From positions 2,497,984 to 2,561,983 of the forward strand of contig NZ_BMKQ01000001.1 in NCBI RefSeq assembly GCF_014644415.1: a stretch of DNA of 64,000 nt. Direction: 5' to 3'. A program made the position numbers and the translations under genes. Below the pieces are notes generated by a model that saw only the letters and a list, made by a program, of their open reading frames with translations, did no database searches and was not told the DNA's origin. Positions 7,932 through 16,028 of this stretch are shown piece after piece; the first letter of the stretch is position 1, and each line of letters begins with the position of its first letter. This DNA is from Marmoricola endophyticus (GTDB lineage: Bacteria; Actinomycetota; Actinomycetes; Propionibacteriales; Nocardioidaceae).

Positions 7932-9542
7932 ATGTCCGACACAGGCTGGACCCCGGCCACCCCGCCGCCGGCGCCCGAGGAGCCGACCCGGCGCAGGCGG
8001 CCGTGGCTCCCGATCGTCGTCGTGGGCGTGCTGGTGGTCGCCCTGGTCGCCGCTGGGGCGTACGCCGTCGTGGCGTTGCGCTCGGACGACCCGACCTCCT
8101 CCACCACCGCCACCCGAGAGCCGCGCGGTGCGATGCCGAGCGCACCGGCCGGGTTGTCGACGTACTACGACCAGGCGGCCGACTGGAAGGCGTGCGGCAG
8201 CGGCAACCAGTGCGCGACCGTCACGGTGCCGCTGGACTACGCCGCGCCCGACGCGAAGACGATCCGGCTCGCGCTGGTCAAGGTGCCGGCCAGCGGCAAG
8301 AAGATCGGCTCGCTCGTGGTCAACCCCGGCGGACCGGGGGGATCGGGACTGGACTACGCGTCCGCAGGGTCGGCGGCGTGGCCCGAGCCGCTGCTCCAGC
8401 ACTACGACCTGATCGGCTTCGACCCACGCGGCGTGGGCAAGTCGACGCCGCTGAGGTGCATGGACACCGCCGAGACCGACCGCTACGTCGGCACGGACCC
8501 CGACCCGGACACCCCGGCCGAGCAGCAGACCTTCACCGCGCTCACCAAGGGCTTCGGCGACGACTGCCTCGAGGAGTCCGGCGACCTCGCCCGGCACGTG
8601 TCCACCAGCGAGGTGGTCAAGGACCTCGACGTGATCCGCGCGGTGCTCGACGAGCCGAATCTCGACTACTTCGGCGCCTCGTACGGCACCACCATCGGCG
8701 CGCAGTACGCGAACGAGTTCCCCACCCACGTCGGCCGGATGGTGCTCGACGGCGCGATCTCGCAGGACCTCACCAACGAGGACCTCAACCTCGGCCAGGC
8801 CGGCGGCTTCGAGACCGCCCTGCGCGCGTACGTCAAGGACTGCGTCGCCGGCGGCGACTGCGTGCTCGGCGACAGCGTCGAGGCGGGCACCACTCGGGTC
8901 CGCGACCTCATCCACTCCGTCGAGGACAAGCCGCTGCCGACGGCGCTCAACGGTCGCAAGCTCGAGGCCGGGAACGCGCTGTACGGCGTGTTCTTCCCGC
9001 TGTACGTCCAGCAGTACTGGCCGCTGCTCACCCAGGCGCTCACGCAGGCGCTCAACGGGGACGGCACCGGCCTGCTGACCCTCTCCGACCAGTACACCGG
9101 GCGTGGGCAGAACTCGTACAAGGACAACTCGACGCAGGTGCTCCCCGCCGTGAACTGCCTCGACGACGACTCGGGCGTGCCGGTCTCGAAGGTGCCCGAC
9201 TACTTCGGCGAGTTCCGCAAGGCGTCACCGACCTTCGGCGAGGTCTTCGCCTACAGCCTCGCGGGGTGCGACGCGTGGCCGATCAAGCCGGTGCAGGGCC
9301 AGCAGCTCGGTCCGGTCACCGCGAAGGGCGCGCCGCCGATCGTGGTCGTCGGCACCACCCGCGACCCGGCGACGCCGTACCGCTGGGCCGTGAGCCTGTC
9401 CAAGGAGCTCGAGTCGGGCGTCCTGGTCAGCCGCGACGGCGACGGCCACACCGGCTTCAACCGCGGCAACTCCTGCGTCGACGACACGGTCGAGGGCTAC
9501 CTGCTCGACGGGAAGGTCCCCGAGGACGGCGTGCGCTGCTGA
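7932..9542 (+). CDS. Exported alpha/beta hydrolase, S33 tripeptidyl aminopeptidase type
   Basis: 536 residues from the ATG of MSDTGWTP; a GTG further upstream is less likely. A proline-rich cytoplasmic head is followed by one hydrophobic helix (about residues 28-52), so the enzyme is a signal-anchored or secreted protein. The hydrolase domain has the oxyanion motif NPGGPGGSG, the nucleophile elbow GASYGTTIG (Ser at about 250) and the C-terminal TAP-like segment ending DGDGHTGFNRG with the catalytic His. Cysteine pairs (CGSGNQC, CVAGGDC, SCVDDT, VRC) suggest disulfides. The same kind of gene follows holB in other actinomycetes. Likely role: removing N-terminal peptides outside the cell. Confidence 0.88.
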   Translation: MSDTGWTPATPPPAPEEPTRRRRPWLPIVVVGVLVVALVAAGAYAVVALRSDDPTSSTTATREPRGAMPSAPAGLSTYYDQAADWKACGSGNQCATVTVPLDYAAPDAKTIRLALVKVPASGKKIGSLVVNPGGPGGSGLDYASAGSAAWPEPLLQHYDLIGFDPRGVGKSTPLRCMDTAETDRYVGTDPDPDTPAEQQTFTALTKGFGDDCLEESGDLARHVSTSEVVKDLDVIRAVLDEPNLDYFGASYGTTIGAQYANEFPTHVGRMVLDGAISQDLTNEDLNLGQAGGFETALRAYVKDCVAGGDCVLGDSVEAGTTRVRDLIHSVEDKPLPTALNGRKLEAGNALYGVFFPLYVQQYWPLLTQALTQALNGDGTGLLTLSDQYTGRGQNSYKDNSTQVLPAVNCLDDDSGVPVSKVPDYFGEFRKASPTFGEVFAYSLAGCDAWPIKPVQGQQLGPVTAKGAPPIVVVGTTRDPATPYRWAVSLSKELESGVLVSRDGDGHTGFNRGNSCVDDTVEGYLLDGKVPEDGVRC

Positions 9543-9560
9543 CCGACCCCGTTCGCGGCA

Positions 9561-9708
9561 GGTCTCGACGCGCTCGCTGGCGCTCGCTGCTCGACCACCC
9601 GACGGGTCTCGACGTGCTCGCTGCTCGACCGACCTCAGGTGGTCGAGCCCGACCGAGCGCCAGCGAGGCGATGTCCTGAGCTCGTCGAAGGGGAGGACGT
9701 CGAGACCA
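9561..9708. repeat. Intergenic repeat array, GGTCTCGAC family with inverted copy
   Basis: A direct unit opens at 9561 (GGTCTCGACG to GCTCGACCAC, ending 9598) and a shorter one follows at 9604. An inverted, interrupted copy spans 9638-9708, from GGTGGTCGAG to GACGTCGAGACC. The right part includes TCCTGAGCTCGTCGAAGG, close to a word often seen in actinobacterial intergenic repeats. A related single copy is at 2362. The array fills the gap before rlmC and produces a false N-terminal extension of that reading frame. Confidence 0.7.
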
Positions 9709-9737
9709 CCCAGGCGGCCGCGACTAGCCTCGACGTC

Positions 9738-10862
9738 GTGCAGTGCGGCTACTACGACGCGGGTCGGTGCCGCTCGTGCACCCTGATCGAGCAGCCGTAC
9801 GACGCCCAGCTCGCCGGCAAGTGTGCGCGCGTGGGAGCGCTGCTCGACACTCACGAGGACCTGGTCTGGGCCGAGCCGGTCGCCTCGGTCGAGGAGGGGT
9901 TCCGCAACAAGGCCAAGCTCGTCGTCGGGGGCACGGTGGCGGCGCCGACGGTGGGGATCCTCGACGCGGAGCGGCGCGGCGTCGACCTGCGCGGCTGCGG
10001 CCTCCACGAGGACGCCATCGCCGAGGTGCTGCCGGCGCTCGCGGAGTTCGTGACGACCGCGAGCCTCACGCCGTACGACGTCCCGGCGCGCCGCGGCGAG
10101 CTGAAGCACCTGCTGGTCACCGCCTCGCCGACCGGTGAGCTGATGGTGCGGTTCGTGCTGCGCTCGCAGGAGCCGCTGGCGCGGATCCGCAAGCACCTCC
10201 CGACGCTGCTCGAGCGGCTCCCGCAGGTCGTGGTGGTCAGCGCCAACCTGCAGCCCGAGCACAAGGCGGTGCTCGAGGGCGAGCAGGAGATCGCGCTCAC
10301 CGAGCGGGAGTCGCTGCGGATGCCGGTCGGTGGGGTCGATCTGCTGCTGCGGCCGCAGTCGTTCTTCCAGACCAGCACCAGCGTCGCCGACGCGCTCTAC
10401 CGCCAGGTCCGCGCGTGGGTGGAGGAGGTACGCCCGCGCACGCTGTGGGACCTGTACTGCGGGGTCGGCGGGTTCGCGCTCGCCTGCGCCGCGCCGGGCC
10501 GAGCCGTGGTCGGGGTGGAGAGCAGCGAGGAGGCCGTACGCAGTGCCCGGGCTGCTGCCGAGAGGGACGGGGCACAGGCACGCTTCGTCGCCGCCGACGC
10601 CACGACCTGGGCACGGGAGCAGGGCGACGTGCCCGAGCTCGTCGTGGTCAACCCGCCGCGTCGCGGCATCGGCCCGGACCTGGCGGAGTGGTTGGAGGGG
10701 TCGGGTGTGGGCACGGTCGTCTACTCCAGCTGCCACCCAGAGTCGCTGGCCCGGGACCTGGCCGCGATGCCCTCGCTCCGGCCGGTCCGCGGCCGGGTCT
10801 TCGACATGTTCCCGCAGACCGGGCACCTCGAGACCGCGGTGCTGCTGCGCCGCGACCAATGA
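9738..10862 (+). CDS. rlmC: 23S rRNA (uracil-C5)-methyltransferase, RlmC-like
   Basis: 374 residues from the GTG of VQCGYYDAGRCRSC; the frame stays open upstream, but that stretch is repeat sequence. The N-terminal cysteines (CGYYDAGRCRSC plus KCARV) are the iron-sulfur ligands of the RlmC/RumB type, which lacks the TRAM domain of RlmD. The SAM-binding core has LYCGVGGFALACA (about 239-251), the NPPRRG motif and the catalytic cysteine in YSSCHPESLARDL. The family methylates U747 of 23S rRNA; a closely related RlmD-type target cannot be fully excluded. Confidence 0.88.
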   Translation: MQCGYYDAGRCRSCTLIEQPYDAQLAGKCARVGALLDTHEDLVWAEPVASVEEGFRNKAKLVVGGTVAAPTVGILDAERRGVDLRGCGLHEDAIAEVLPALAEFVTTASLTPYDVPARRGELKHLLVTASPTGELMVRFVLRSQEPLARIRKHLPTLLERLPQVVVVSANLQPEHKAVLEGEQEIALTERESLRMPVGGVDLLLRPQSFFQTSTSVADALYRQVRAWVEEVRPRTLWDLYCGVGGFALACAAPGRAVVGVESSEEAVRSARAAAERDGAQARFVAADATTWAREQGDVPELVVVNPPRRGIGPDLAEWLEGSGVGTVVYSSCHPESLARDLAAMPSLRPVRGRVFDMFPQTGHLETAVLLRRDQ

Positions 10863-10927
10863 CCATCCCTCGGACGGCCGGACGCGAGCGGTGACCTCGT
10901 GCCTGGGCCTGGGCTAGCGTGCCTGGC

Positions 10928-11905
10928 GTGCGCGAGATCGTGGTCTTCAGCGGCAGTGCCCACCGCGAGCTCGCTCGCGAGATCTGCGACCGGCTGGGTG
11001 TGCCGCTCTCGCCGGTCGACATCGTGCGCTTCTCCAACGACTGCCTGCAGACCCAGCTGCAGGCCAACTGCCGGCAGCGCGACGTCTACCTGATCCAGCC
11101 GCTGGTGCCGCCGACGCAGGAGCACCTGATGGAGCTGCTGCTGATGATCGACGCCGCGCGAGGCGCCTCGGCGGCGTCGATCACCGCGGTCGTACCGCAC
11201 TACGCCTACGCCCGCTCGGACAAGAAGGACGCCTCGCGGATCAGCCTGGGCGGACGGCTGGTGGCCGACCTGTTGAGCACGGCGGGGGTCGACCGGGTGA
11301 TCACGATGACCCTGCACGCCCCTCAGGTGCACGGCTTCTTCTCGGTGCCGGTGGACCAGCTGACCGCGCTCGGCGTCCTGGCCGACCACTTCCTCGACCA
11401 GGACCTGACCGACGCCGTCGTCGTCTCGCCCGACCTCGGCAACGCGAAGGTCGCCACCCAGTTCGCCCGCCTGCTCGGTCTGCCGGTCGCCGCGGGGAGC
11501 AAGCAGCGCCTGGCCGACGACCGCGTGGTGATCGACTCGATCGTCGGCGAGGTCTCCGGCAAGCGGGCGATCGTGCTCGACGACGAGATCGCCACCGGCG
11601 GCTCGATCGTGGAGCTGCTGGACAAGCTGGCCGAGGCGGGCTGCGAGCGCGCCGACGTGGCCTGCACGCACGGGTTGTTCGTCGGCAAGGCCGTCGAGCG
11701 GCTGCGCGACCACCCGCGGATCGGGGAGGTGATCAGCACCGACACGGTGCCGCCACCCGGGGACTGGCCCGAGCTGCGGGTGCTGTCGGTGGCCAGCCTC
11801 TTCGCCGAGGCGATCAACCGGGTCCACGCGGGGGAGTCGATCAGCAGCCTGTTCGACGGTGTCGACCCGACGCTCGGGCCGCCGCAGCCGAAGCTCTTCG
11901 ACTGA
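10928..11905 (+). CDS. prs: Ribose-phosphate pyrophosphokinase
   Basis: 325 residues if started at the second GTG (MREIVVFSGSAH), which fits the family's N-terminus; a GTG at 10919 would add three residues. It makes PRPP from ribose 5-phosphate and ATP for nucleotide, His and Trp synthesis. Motifs seen: the VPHYAYARSDKKD ATP loop (about 94-106), the metal-binding HAPQVHGFF, and the PRPP-binding loop AIVLDDEIATGGSIVELL (about 212-229). SPDLGNAK replaces the usual SPDxGGVxRA stretch, so this is a divergent member and may be a second PRPP synthase of the genome. Confidence 0.87.
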   Translation: MREIVVFSGSAHRELAREICDRLGVPLSPVDIVRFSNDCLQTQLQANCRQRDVYLIQPLVPPTQEHLMELLLMIDAARGASAASITAVVPHYAYARSDKKDASRISLGGRLVADLLSTAGVDRVITMTLHAPQVHGFFSVPVDQLTALGVLADHFLDQDLTDAVVVSPDLGNAKVATQFARLLGLPVAAGSKQRLADDRVVIDSIVGEVSGKRAIVLDDEIATGGSIVELLDKLAEAGCERADVACTHGLFVGKAVERLRDHPRIGEVISTDTVPPPGDWPELRVLSVASLFAEAINRVHAGESISSLFDGVDPTLGPPQPKLFD

Positions 11906-11943
11906 TTCGCGCCGGCGCGCTGCGTACGCCACCATGAGCGCTC

Positions 11944-12552
11944 GTGCCGACCTCCGAGACCGTTCCCCACTCCCGCGTCGAGGACGTTCTCGGCGTCCTG
12001 ACCGGTACGTTCGTCGCCTCCTTCGGTCTGGCGCTGCTGTCGCCGGTCGGTGCGGTCACCGGGGGGACGGCGGGCCTCTCGCTGCTGGTCTCCTACCTCC
12101 TGCCGCTGCCCTTCGGTGCGGTCTTCGCCCTGGTCAACCTGCCCTTCCTGGCCCTCGCTCTGTGGCAGAAGGGCAGTTCGTTCACGGTCCGCAGCGTCCT
12201 CTCGGTGGCGCTGGTCTCTGCGTTCTCGCTGGTGCACCCGCGGCTGCTGGACCTCGGTGACGTCGAGCCGGCGTACGCGATCCTCACCGGCAACCTCCTG
12301 GTCGGGATCGGGCTGCTGATCGTCTTCCGGCACGGGTCGAGCCTCGGCGGGTTCAACGTCGTCGCGCTGCTCGCCCAGGAGCGCCTCGGCTGGCGTGCGG
12401 GGTACGTCCAGCTCGGCCTCGACATCTGCGTCGTCCTGCTCGCCCTCACCGTCGCGGCGCCCGGCCTCGTCCTCCTCTCCGCGGTCGGCGCGGCGGTGCT
12501 GAACCTCGTGCTCGCGCTCAACCACCGGCCGGGTCGTTACCTCGGGGCCTGA
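11944..12552 (+). CDS. YitT family membrane protein
   Basis: 202 residues from GTG, 38 bases after prs. Five or six hydrophobic segments run across the protein. The family signature AVTGGTAGLSLLVSYLLPLPFGAVFALVNLPFLAL is at about residues 37-71, and a second half repeat, FRHGSSLGGFNVVALLAQERLGWRAGYVQLGLD, at about 128-160. It is an inner-membrane protein of unknown transport function. It is followed by a stem-loop at 12556. Confidence 0.82.
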   Translation: MPTSETVPHSRVEDVLGVLTGTFVASFGLALLSPVGAVTGGTAGLSLLVSYLLPLPFGAVFALVNLPFLALALWQKGSSFTVRSVLSVALVSAFSLVHPRLLDLGDVEPAYAILTGNLLVGIGLLIVFRHGSSLGGFNVVALLAQERLGWRAGYVQLGLDICVVLLALTVAAPGLVLLSAVGAAVLNLVLALNHRPGRYLGA

Positions 12553-12555
12553 GAT

Positions 12556-12573
12556 TCGCGGCATTCGCCGCGA
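12556..12573. terminator. Stem-loop after the YitT gene
   Basis: TCGCGGC-ATTC-GCCGCGA forms a perfect 7-bp stem with a 4-base loop, three bases after the stop codon. A weak pyrimidine run (CCCCTTTCG) follows. It is a plausible terminator without a strong T-tract, as is common in GC-rich actinobacteria. Confidence 0.55.
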
Positions 12574-12678
12574 GATGCCCCTTTCGCCTTTGCTGCCGGT
12601 CCGACGACTTCTGCGATAGCGCAGCGGAGCGCCGCTCGCACCCCTAGCGTGCAGGTGTCGAGCGGCAGGAGGACCGCG

Positions 12679-14394
12679 ATGAGAACAGGTGTCGCGCGCC
12701 TGACCGCGCTGGTCCTCGTCTGGCCGCTGCTCCTCGCCGCGCCGGCCCGCGCCCACGAGGACGACGGGGCCGACGGGACCCTGTCGGGCGCGGCGCACGC
12801 GCGTGAGGATCTCGCCGGCGAGCCGATGTCGAGGATCGAGCGGGACACGGCTGCGGCGGCCCGTGAGCCGGCCGCGGTGCGGACGCTGTCGCTCGTACGA
12901 CGGGTGGCGCAGCAGCAGGCGGACGCCGTCAGCGACGCCCCCGCCGTCAGCGGTCGGTGGAGCGCGCCGGTGCCGCTCGACGTGGTGCCGGTCTTCACCG
13001 CCGTGCTGCCCTCCGGCCGCGTGCTGATGTGGGACTCGGTCGGCGACGGTGCGGTCGACGACGCCGGGGACTCGCAGACGTTCACCCGTGCGCTCGTGCT
13101 CGACCCGGCGACCAACACCTCGCGGCGCGTGGACCTGCAGGGCTTCAACATCTTCTGCGCCGGCTACGCGCAGCTGCCCAACGGTGACGTCCTGGTGGCC
13201 GGTGGCAACAAGGACCACCTGTTCAACGGGATCGAGCAGACCCACCTGTTCCACTGGCGCACCGAGACCTGGTCGCGCGGGCCGGACATGGGCGTCGCGC
13301 GGTGGTACCCGGCGGTCACCGCCCTGGCCAACGGCGAGGCGGTCATCGTGGGCGGCGGGCCGGACGTCGCGCAGGTCTACCAGACCAACCGGAAGCTGCG
13401 GTACCTCACCGGGTTCACGAGCTTCGCCGAGCGTGTGTACGCGTTCCTCGTCCCGCGCGTCGACGGGCGCGTCGAGATGGTCGGCCCGCGTGACGAGATG
13501 GCGACGATGGACACCGACGGCGCGGGCACGCTCGACGCCACCCACGCCCGTGACGGCATCGATCGCGACTACGGCAGCTTCGCCGCGTACCGGCCCGACA
13601 AGGTCCTCGTCACCGGCGGCGGCGACCTGACCGAGGGCGGTGCCGAGCACGTGCCCACCCGTACCTCCGTGGTCGTCGACACCAGCGGCACCGGGACCAC
13701 CACCACGACGACCGGGTCCATGGCGTACCCCCGCCGCCAGCACAACCTGACCGTCCTCCCCGACGGCTCGGTCCTCGCCACCGGTGGGATGAGACGGTCC
13801 GTCGACCACCTCGTGGACCTGTCCGCCGCGGTCTTCGCCGCCGAACGGTGGTCGCCGACGACGGGCACCTGGACGACGCTGGCCAGCGCGGCCAAGGTCC
13901 GCGAGTACCACTCCACCGCCACGCTCCTCCCGGACGGGAGGGTGATGACCGGCGGGGGCGGCATCTGCAAGACCTGCGTCAACGTGGGCTACCTGGAGAA
14001 GAACGTCGAGTACTTCAGCCCTCCGTACCTCTTCGCGGCCGACGGCACCGCTGCAGTACGCCCACGCCTGACCAAGGTGCCCGCGACCGTGCGCCCCGGC
14101 AGCACGTTCTCCCTCAGGTCGCCCGCCGCGAGCACGATCCGCTCGATGGCCCTGGTCCGGCTCGGTGCGCCGACCCACTCCACCGACGCCGGCCAGCGGT
14201 ACGTGCCGCTGAGCTTCACCACGTCCGGCACCACGGTGACGGTCTCGGCCCCGGCAGACCAGAAGGTCGCGCCGCCCGGCTACTACATGCTCTTCGCGGT
14301 CAACGACAAGGGCGTGCCCTCGGTGGCGCCCATCGTCCGCGTCGGTGCGCCCTCGACCTTCGTCGTCACGCCCCGTCCGCCGAGCCGACGTTGA
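12679..14394 (+). CDS. Secreted copper-radical oxidase (galactose/glyoxal oxidase family, GlxA-like)
   Basis: 571 residues from ATG with GGAGGA about 10 bases before it. A signal peptide ends near APARAHED. The middle is a Kelch-type beta propeller with repeated LPDG/GG blades; the C-terminal ~100 residues are the DUF1929 (galactose oxidase early-set-like) domain. All five active-site positions of the family appear: Cys160 in NIFCAGY and Tyr210 in ARWYPA (Cys-Tyr cofactor), Tyr410-His411 in REYHST, and His500 in PTHSTD. It should oxidise a primary alcohol or aldehyde outside the cell and release H2O2. Streptomyces GlxA acts in glycan deposition at hyphal tips; the substrate here is unknown. 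Confidence 0.85.
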   Translation: MRTGVARLTALVLVWPLLLAAPARAHEDDGADGTLSGAAHAREDLAGEPMSRIERDTAAAAREPAAVRTLSLVRRVAQQQADAVSDAPAVSGRWSAPVPLDVVPVFTAVLPSGRVLMWDSVGDGAVDDAGDSQTFTRALVLDPATNTSRRVDLQGFNIFCAGYAQLPNGDVLVAGGNKDHLFNGIEQTHLFHWRTETWSRGPDMGVARWYPAVTALANGEAVIVGGGPDVAQVYQTNRKLRYLTGFTSFAERVYAFLVPRVDGRVEMVGPRDEMATMDTDGAGTLDATHARDGIDRDYGSFAAYRPDKVLVTGGGDLTEGGAEHVPTRTSVVVDTSGTGTTTTTTGSMAYPRRQHNLTVLPDGSVLATGGMRRSVDHLVDLSAAVFAAERWSPTTGTWTTLASAAKVREYHSTATLLPDGRVMTGGGGICKTCVNVGYLEKNVEYFSPPYLFAADGTAAVRPRLTKVPATVRPGSTFSLRSPAASTIRSMALVRLGAPTHSTDAGQRYVPLSFTTSGTTVTVSAPADQKVAPPGYYMLFAVNDKGVPSVAPIVRVGAPSTFVVTPRPPSRR

Positions 14395-14502
14395 GCGTCT
14401 CGGGCCCGGACCGCCGCGGCGCGGGCCCGTACTCGATTGGCTGTCCCCGGGAGTACGTCGCTATGCTCGCCGGGCGTGTTCGGCAGCAGGGCCGGTCACT
14501 GC

Positions 14503-14578
14503 GCCGCCCTAGCTCAGTCGGTAGAGCAATTCACTCGTAATGAATAGGTCGTCGGTTCGATTCCGACGGGCGGCTCCA
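14503..14578 (+). tRNA. tRNA-Thr (anticodon CGT)
   Basis: A 76-base cloverleaf. Acceptor arms GCCGCCC and GGGCGGC pair perfectly. The D-arm is GCTC/GAGC and the anticodon stem ATTCA/TGAAT encloses loop CTCGTAA with anticodon CGT at 14536-14538. The T-arm is GTCGG/CCGAC with TTCGATT. CCA is encoded at 14576-14578. A possible promoter is TTGGCT at 14437 with TATGCT at 14462. The 3' part of this gene is the likely attachment site of the island to its right. Confidence 0.97.
14532..14577 (+). repeat. attL-like 46-bp direct repeat within tRNA-Thr
   Basis: The left copy of the 46-base direct repeat. It begins just 5' of the anticodon loop and runs through the T-arm and acceptor stem to the second base of CCA. 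It is identical base for base to 30350-30395, and the flanks differ at once on both sides. This is the usual crossover position for tyrosine integrases that use tRNA genes. Confidence 0.8.
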
Positions 14579-15002
14579 GACACGTCCCTCCTGACCTGAG
14601 CGAACGCGGGTTGGGAGCAGGCAGGACGCCGCCCTTCTGTGATCGCTGCTCACCAGCGGCTCACCAGTGCCGCTGCCACCTCGGCCTGTTCTGCCGCACG
14701 CCGCGCTCCGCGCAGCCGTCCCGGCTGCGAGACAACACCACTCGAGGAGCCTGCCCTGAGCAGTCGCACAGCGGTCGGTGACCATCGGACACCCTGGACC
14801 AGACAGGTACCCAAGTGGTGGGGGAGAGCAGTGGATCGCGACGGGTGGGTGGGAGTCGCGCAGTGTGACAGTCCGCTTTGGTCGAGGACTCGTGTCTCAG
14901 GGATCAGACCGAATTCCTTAAACCTGAGTGACTAACTAGTGTTTGGTCCCCGCCCGCTGGTGGGGACCGACGGTCCACCACCTCGACCACGAGGAGCTAT
15001 CC
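14579..15002. other. Gene-free left end of the island
   Basis: 424 bases with no credible gene. It holds a tandem GCTCACCAG (14648-14656 and 14659-14667, 11-base period), which could be integrase arm-type sites. A perfect inverted repeat GGTCCCC/GGGGACC (14945-14951 and 14962-14968) just before the ABC operon may be a regulatory or attenuator stem. The AT-richer stretch around 14910-14945 (CTTAAACC, GACTAACTAG) is the likely promoter zone of the ABC operon. Confidence 0.5.
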
Positions 15003-16028
15003 ATGCGCCCCCGTCCGTACACACTCGTCGCTGCCGTTGCCGCCGTCGCGCTGTCCACCGTGGTGGCCGGTTGCGGGTCCGGGGGGTCAGGCTCCGGTGA
15101 CGAGCTCGGCGTCGGCTACTTCCAGAGCGCCACGATCGGGCCGGAGGTGCTCGTCGCGGGCAACAAGGACCTGGCTGGCAAGGTCGACGGCACGTTCAAG
15201 CTCAACCCGATCGACTCGGGTGTGGCCGGGTTGGCCTCCCTGCGGGGAGGGGCCTTTCCCTTCATCTCCGGTGTCGGCAACCCGCCGGTGGTGGGCGCGA
15301 TCGCGCAGAACACCAGGCTCAAGGTGATCTACGCCGAGTACTACGACGCCGCCCAGCTGATCGTGCCGTCCTCGGTCAAGACAAACGCCGACCTCGCAGG
15401 CAAGACGATCGGCGCGCTGCAGGGTTCCTCGGAGGACTTCGAGATCCGTGGGTGGCTGAAGACCCAGAAGCTTGAGAACAAGGTCAAGGTCGTCGGTTTC
15501 CCGAGCGAGGCGGCCATCGCGGCGGCGTACAAGGCGAAGAAGATCGACGCCGGTTACGTCGAGATCGCCCAAGCGCTGGACCTGAAGCAGAACGCCGGCG
15601 GGCGCCAAGTCGTCACCGCCGAGCAGATCGCCGAGCTCGGCTACCCCTCGGTCAACGTGCTCGCAGTGACCGACGACTTCGCGAAGAAGCACAAGAAGGT
15701 CGTCCAGCAGGTGGTGTGCCAGTTCGCCGAGGCGACCAAGATCTACACCGGCGGCCAGGCCGACAGCTATATCGAGAAGGCTGCCTCGACGGTCGGTGCC
15801 CCGGCCTCGCAGGCCGTCGACGCCACCACGGTGCTGCCCTTCGTGCCGGTCTCAGAGCAGGCCGAACAGCTTGCCCCGGGCGGCACGGTGGCGAAGGCCT
15901 ACAAGCTGACCGGCCAGTTCCTCGTAGACCAGGGCCGTACGACGACCGTGCCCACCGACGCGCAGATCGCCGACCACATCGACAGCTCCTACGTGGAGCA
16001 GGCCGTCAAGGACGGGTGCGGCCAGTGA
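15003..16028 (+). CDS. ABC transporter substrate-binding lipoprotein (sulfonate/taurine/nitrate type)
   Basis: 341 residues from the ATG preceded by GAGGAGC. The signal peptide ends in the lipobox TVVAGC, so it is anchored outside the membrane. The fold is the NMT1/SsuA/TauA type: GYFQSATIGPEVLVAG at the N-terminus, then a DLAGKTIGALQGSSEDFEIRGWL hinge (about 132-155) and an AAYKAKKIDAGYVEIAQAL segment. It is the first gene of a three-gene importer with coupled downstream genes. The ligand is likely a small organic anion such as an alkanesulfonate, but the sequence alone does not settle it. Confidence 0.85.
   Translation: MRPRPYTLVAAVAAVALSTVVAGCGSGGSGSGDELGVGYFQSATIGPEVLVAGNKDLAGKVDGTFKLNPIDSGVAGLASLRGGAFPFISGVGNPPVVGAIAQNTRLKVIYAEYYDAAQLIVPSSVKTNADLAGKTIGALQGSSEDFEIRGWLKTQKLENKVKVVGFPSEAAIAAAYKAKKIDAGYVEIAQALDLKQNAGGRQVVTAEQIAELGYPSVNVLAVTDDFAKKHKKVVQQVVCQFAEATKIYTGGQADSYIEKAASTVGAPASQAVDATTVLPFVPVSEQAEQLAPGGTVAKAYKLTGQFLVDQGRTTTVPTDAQIADHIDSSYVEQAVKDGCGQ

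Noticed and set aside
9639-9737. N-terminal extension of RlmC
   Set aside because: The extra 33 codons are made of the intergenic repeat; the family N-terminus begins at VQCGYYDAGRC.
11323-14178. Open frame of 951 codons on the minus strand
   Set aside because: Antisense to prs, YitT and the copper oxidase gene, which show clear motifs on the plus strand.
14531-14785. Minus-strand open frame ending in SRPSESNRRPIHYE
   Set aside because: The C-terminal end is the reverse translation of tRNA-Thr, a familiar false gene signature; the rest has no support.
14941-15002. Riboswitch before the ABC transporter
   Set aside because: There is one 7-bp inverted repeat but no match to a known riboswitch core that I can recognise.
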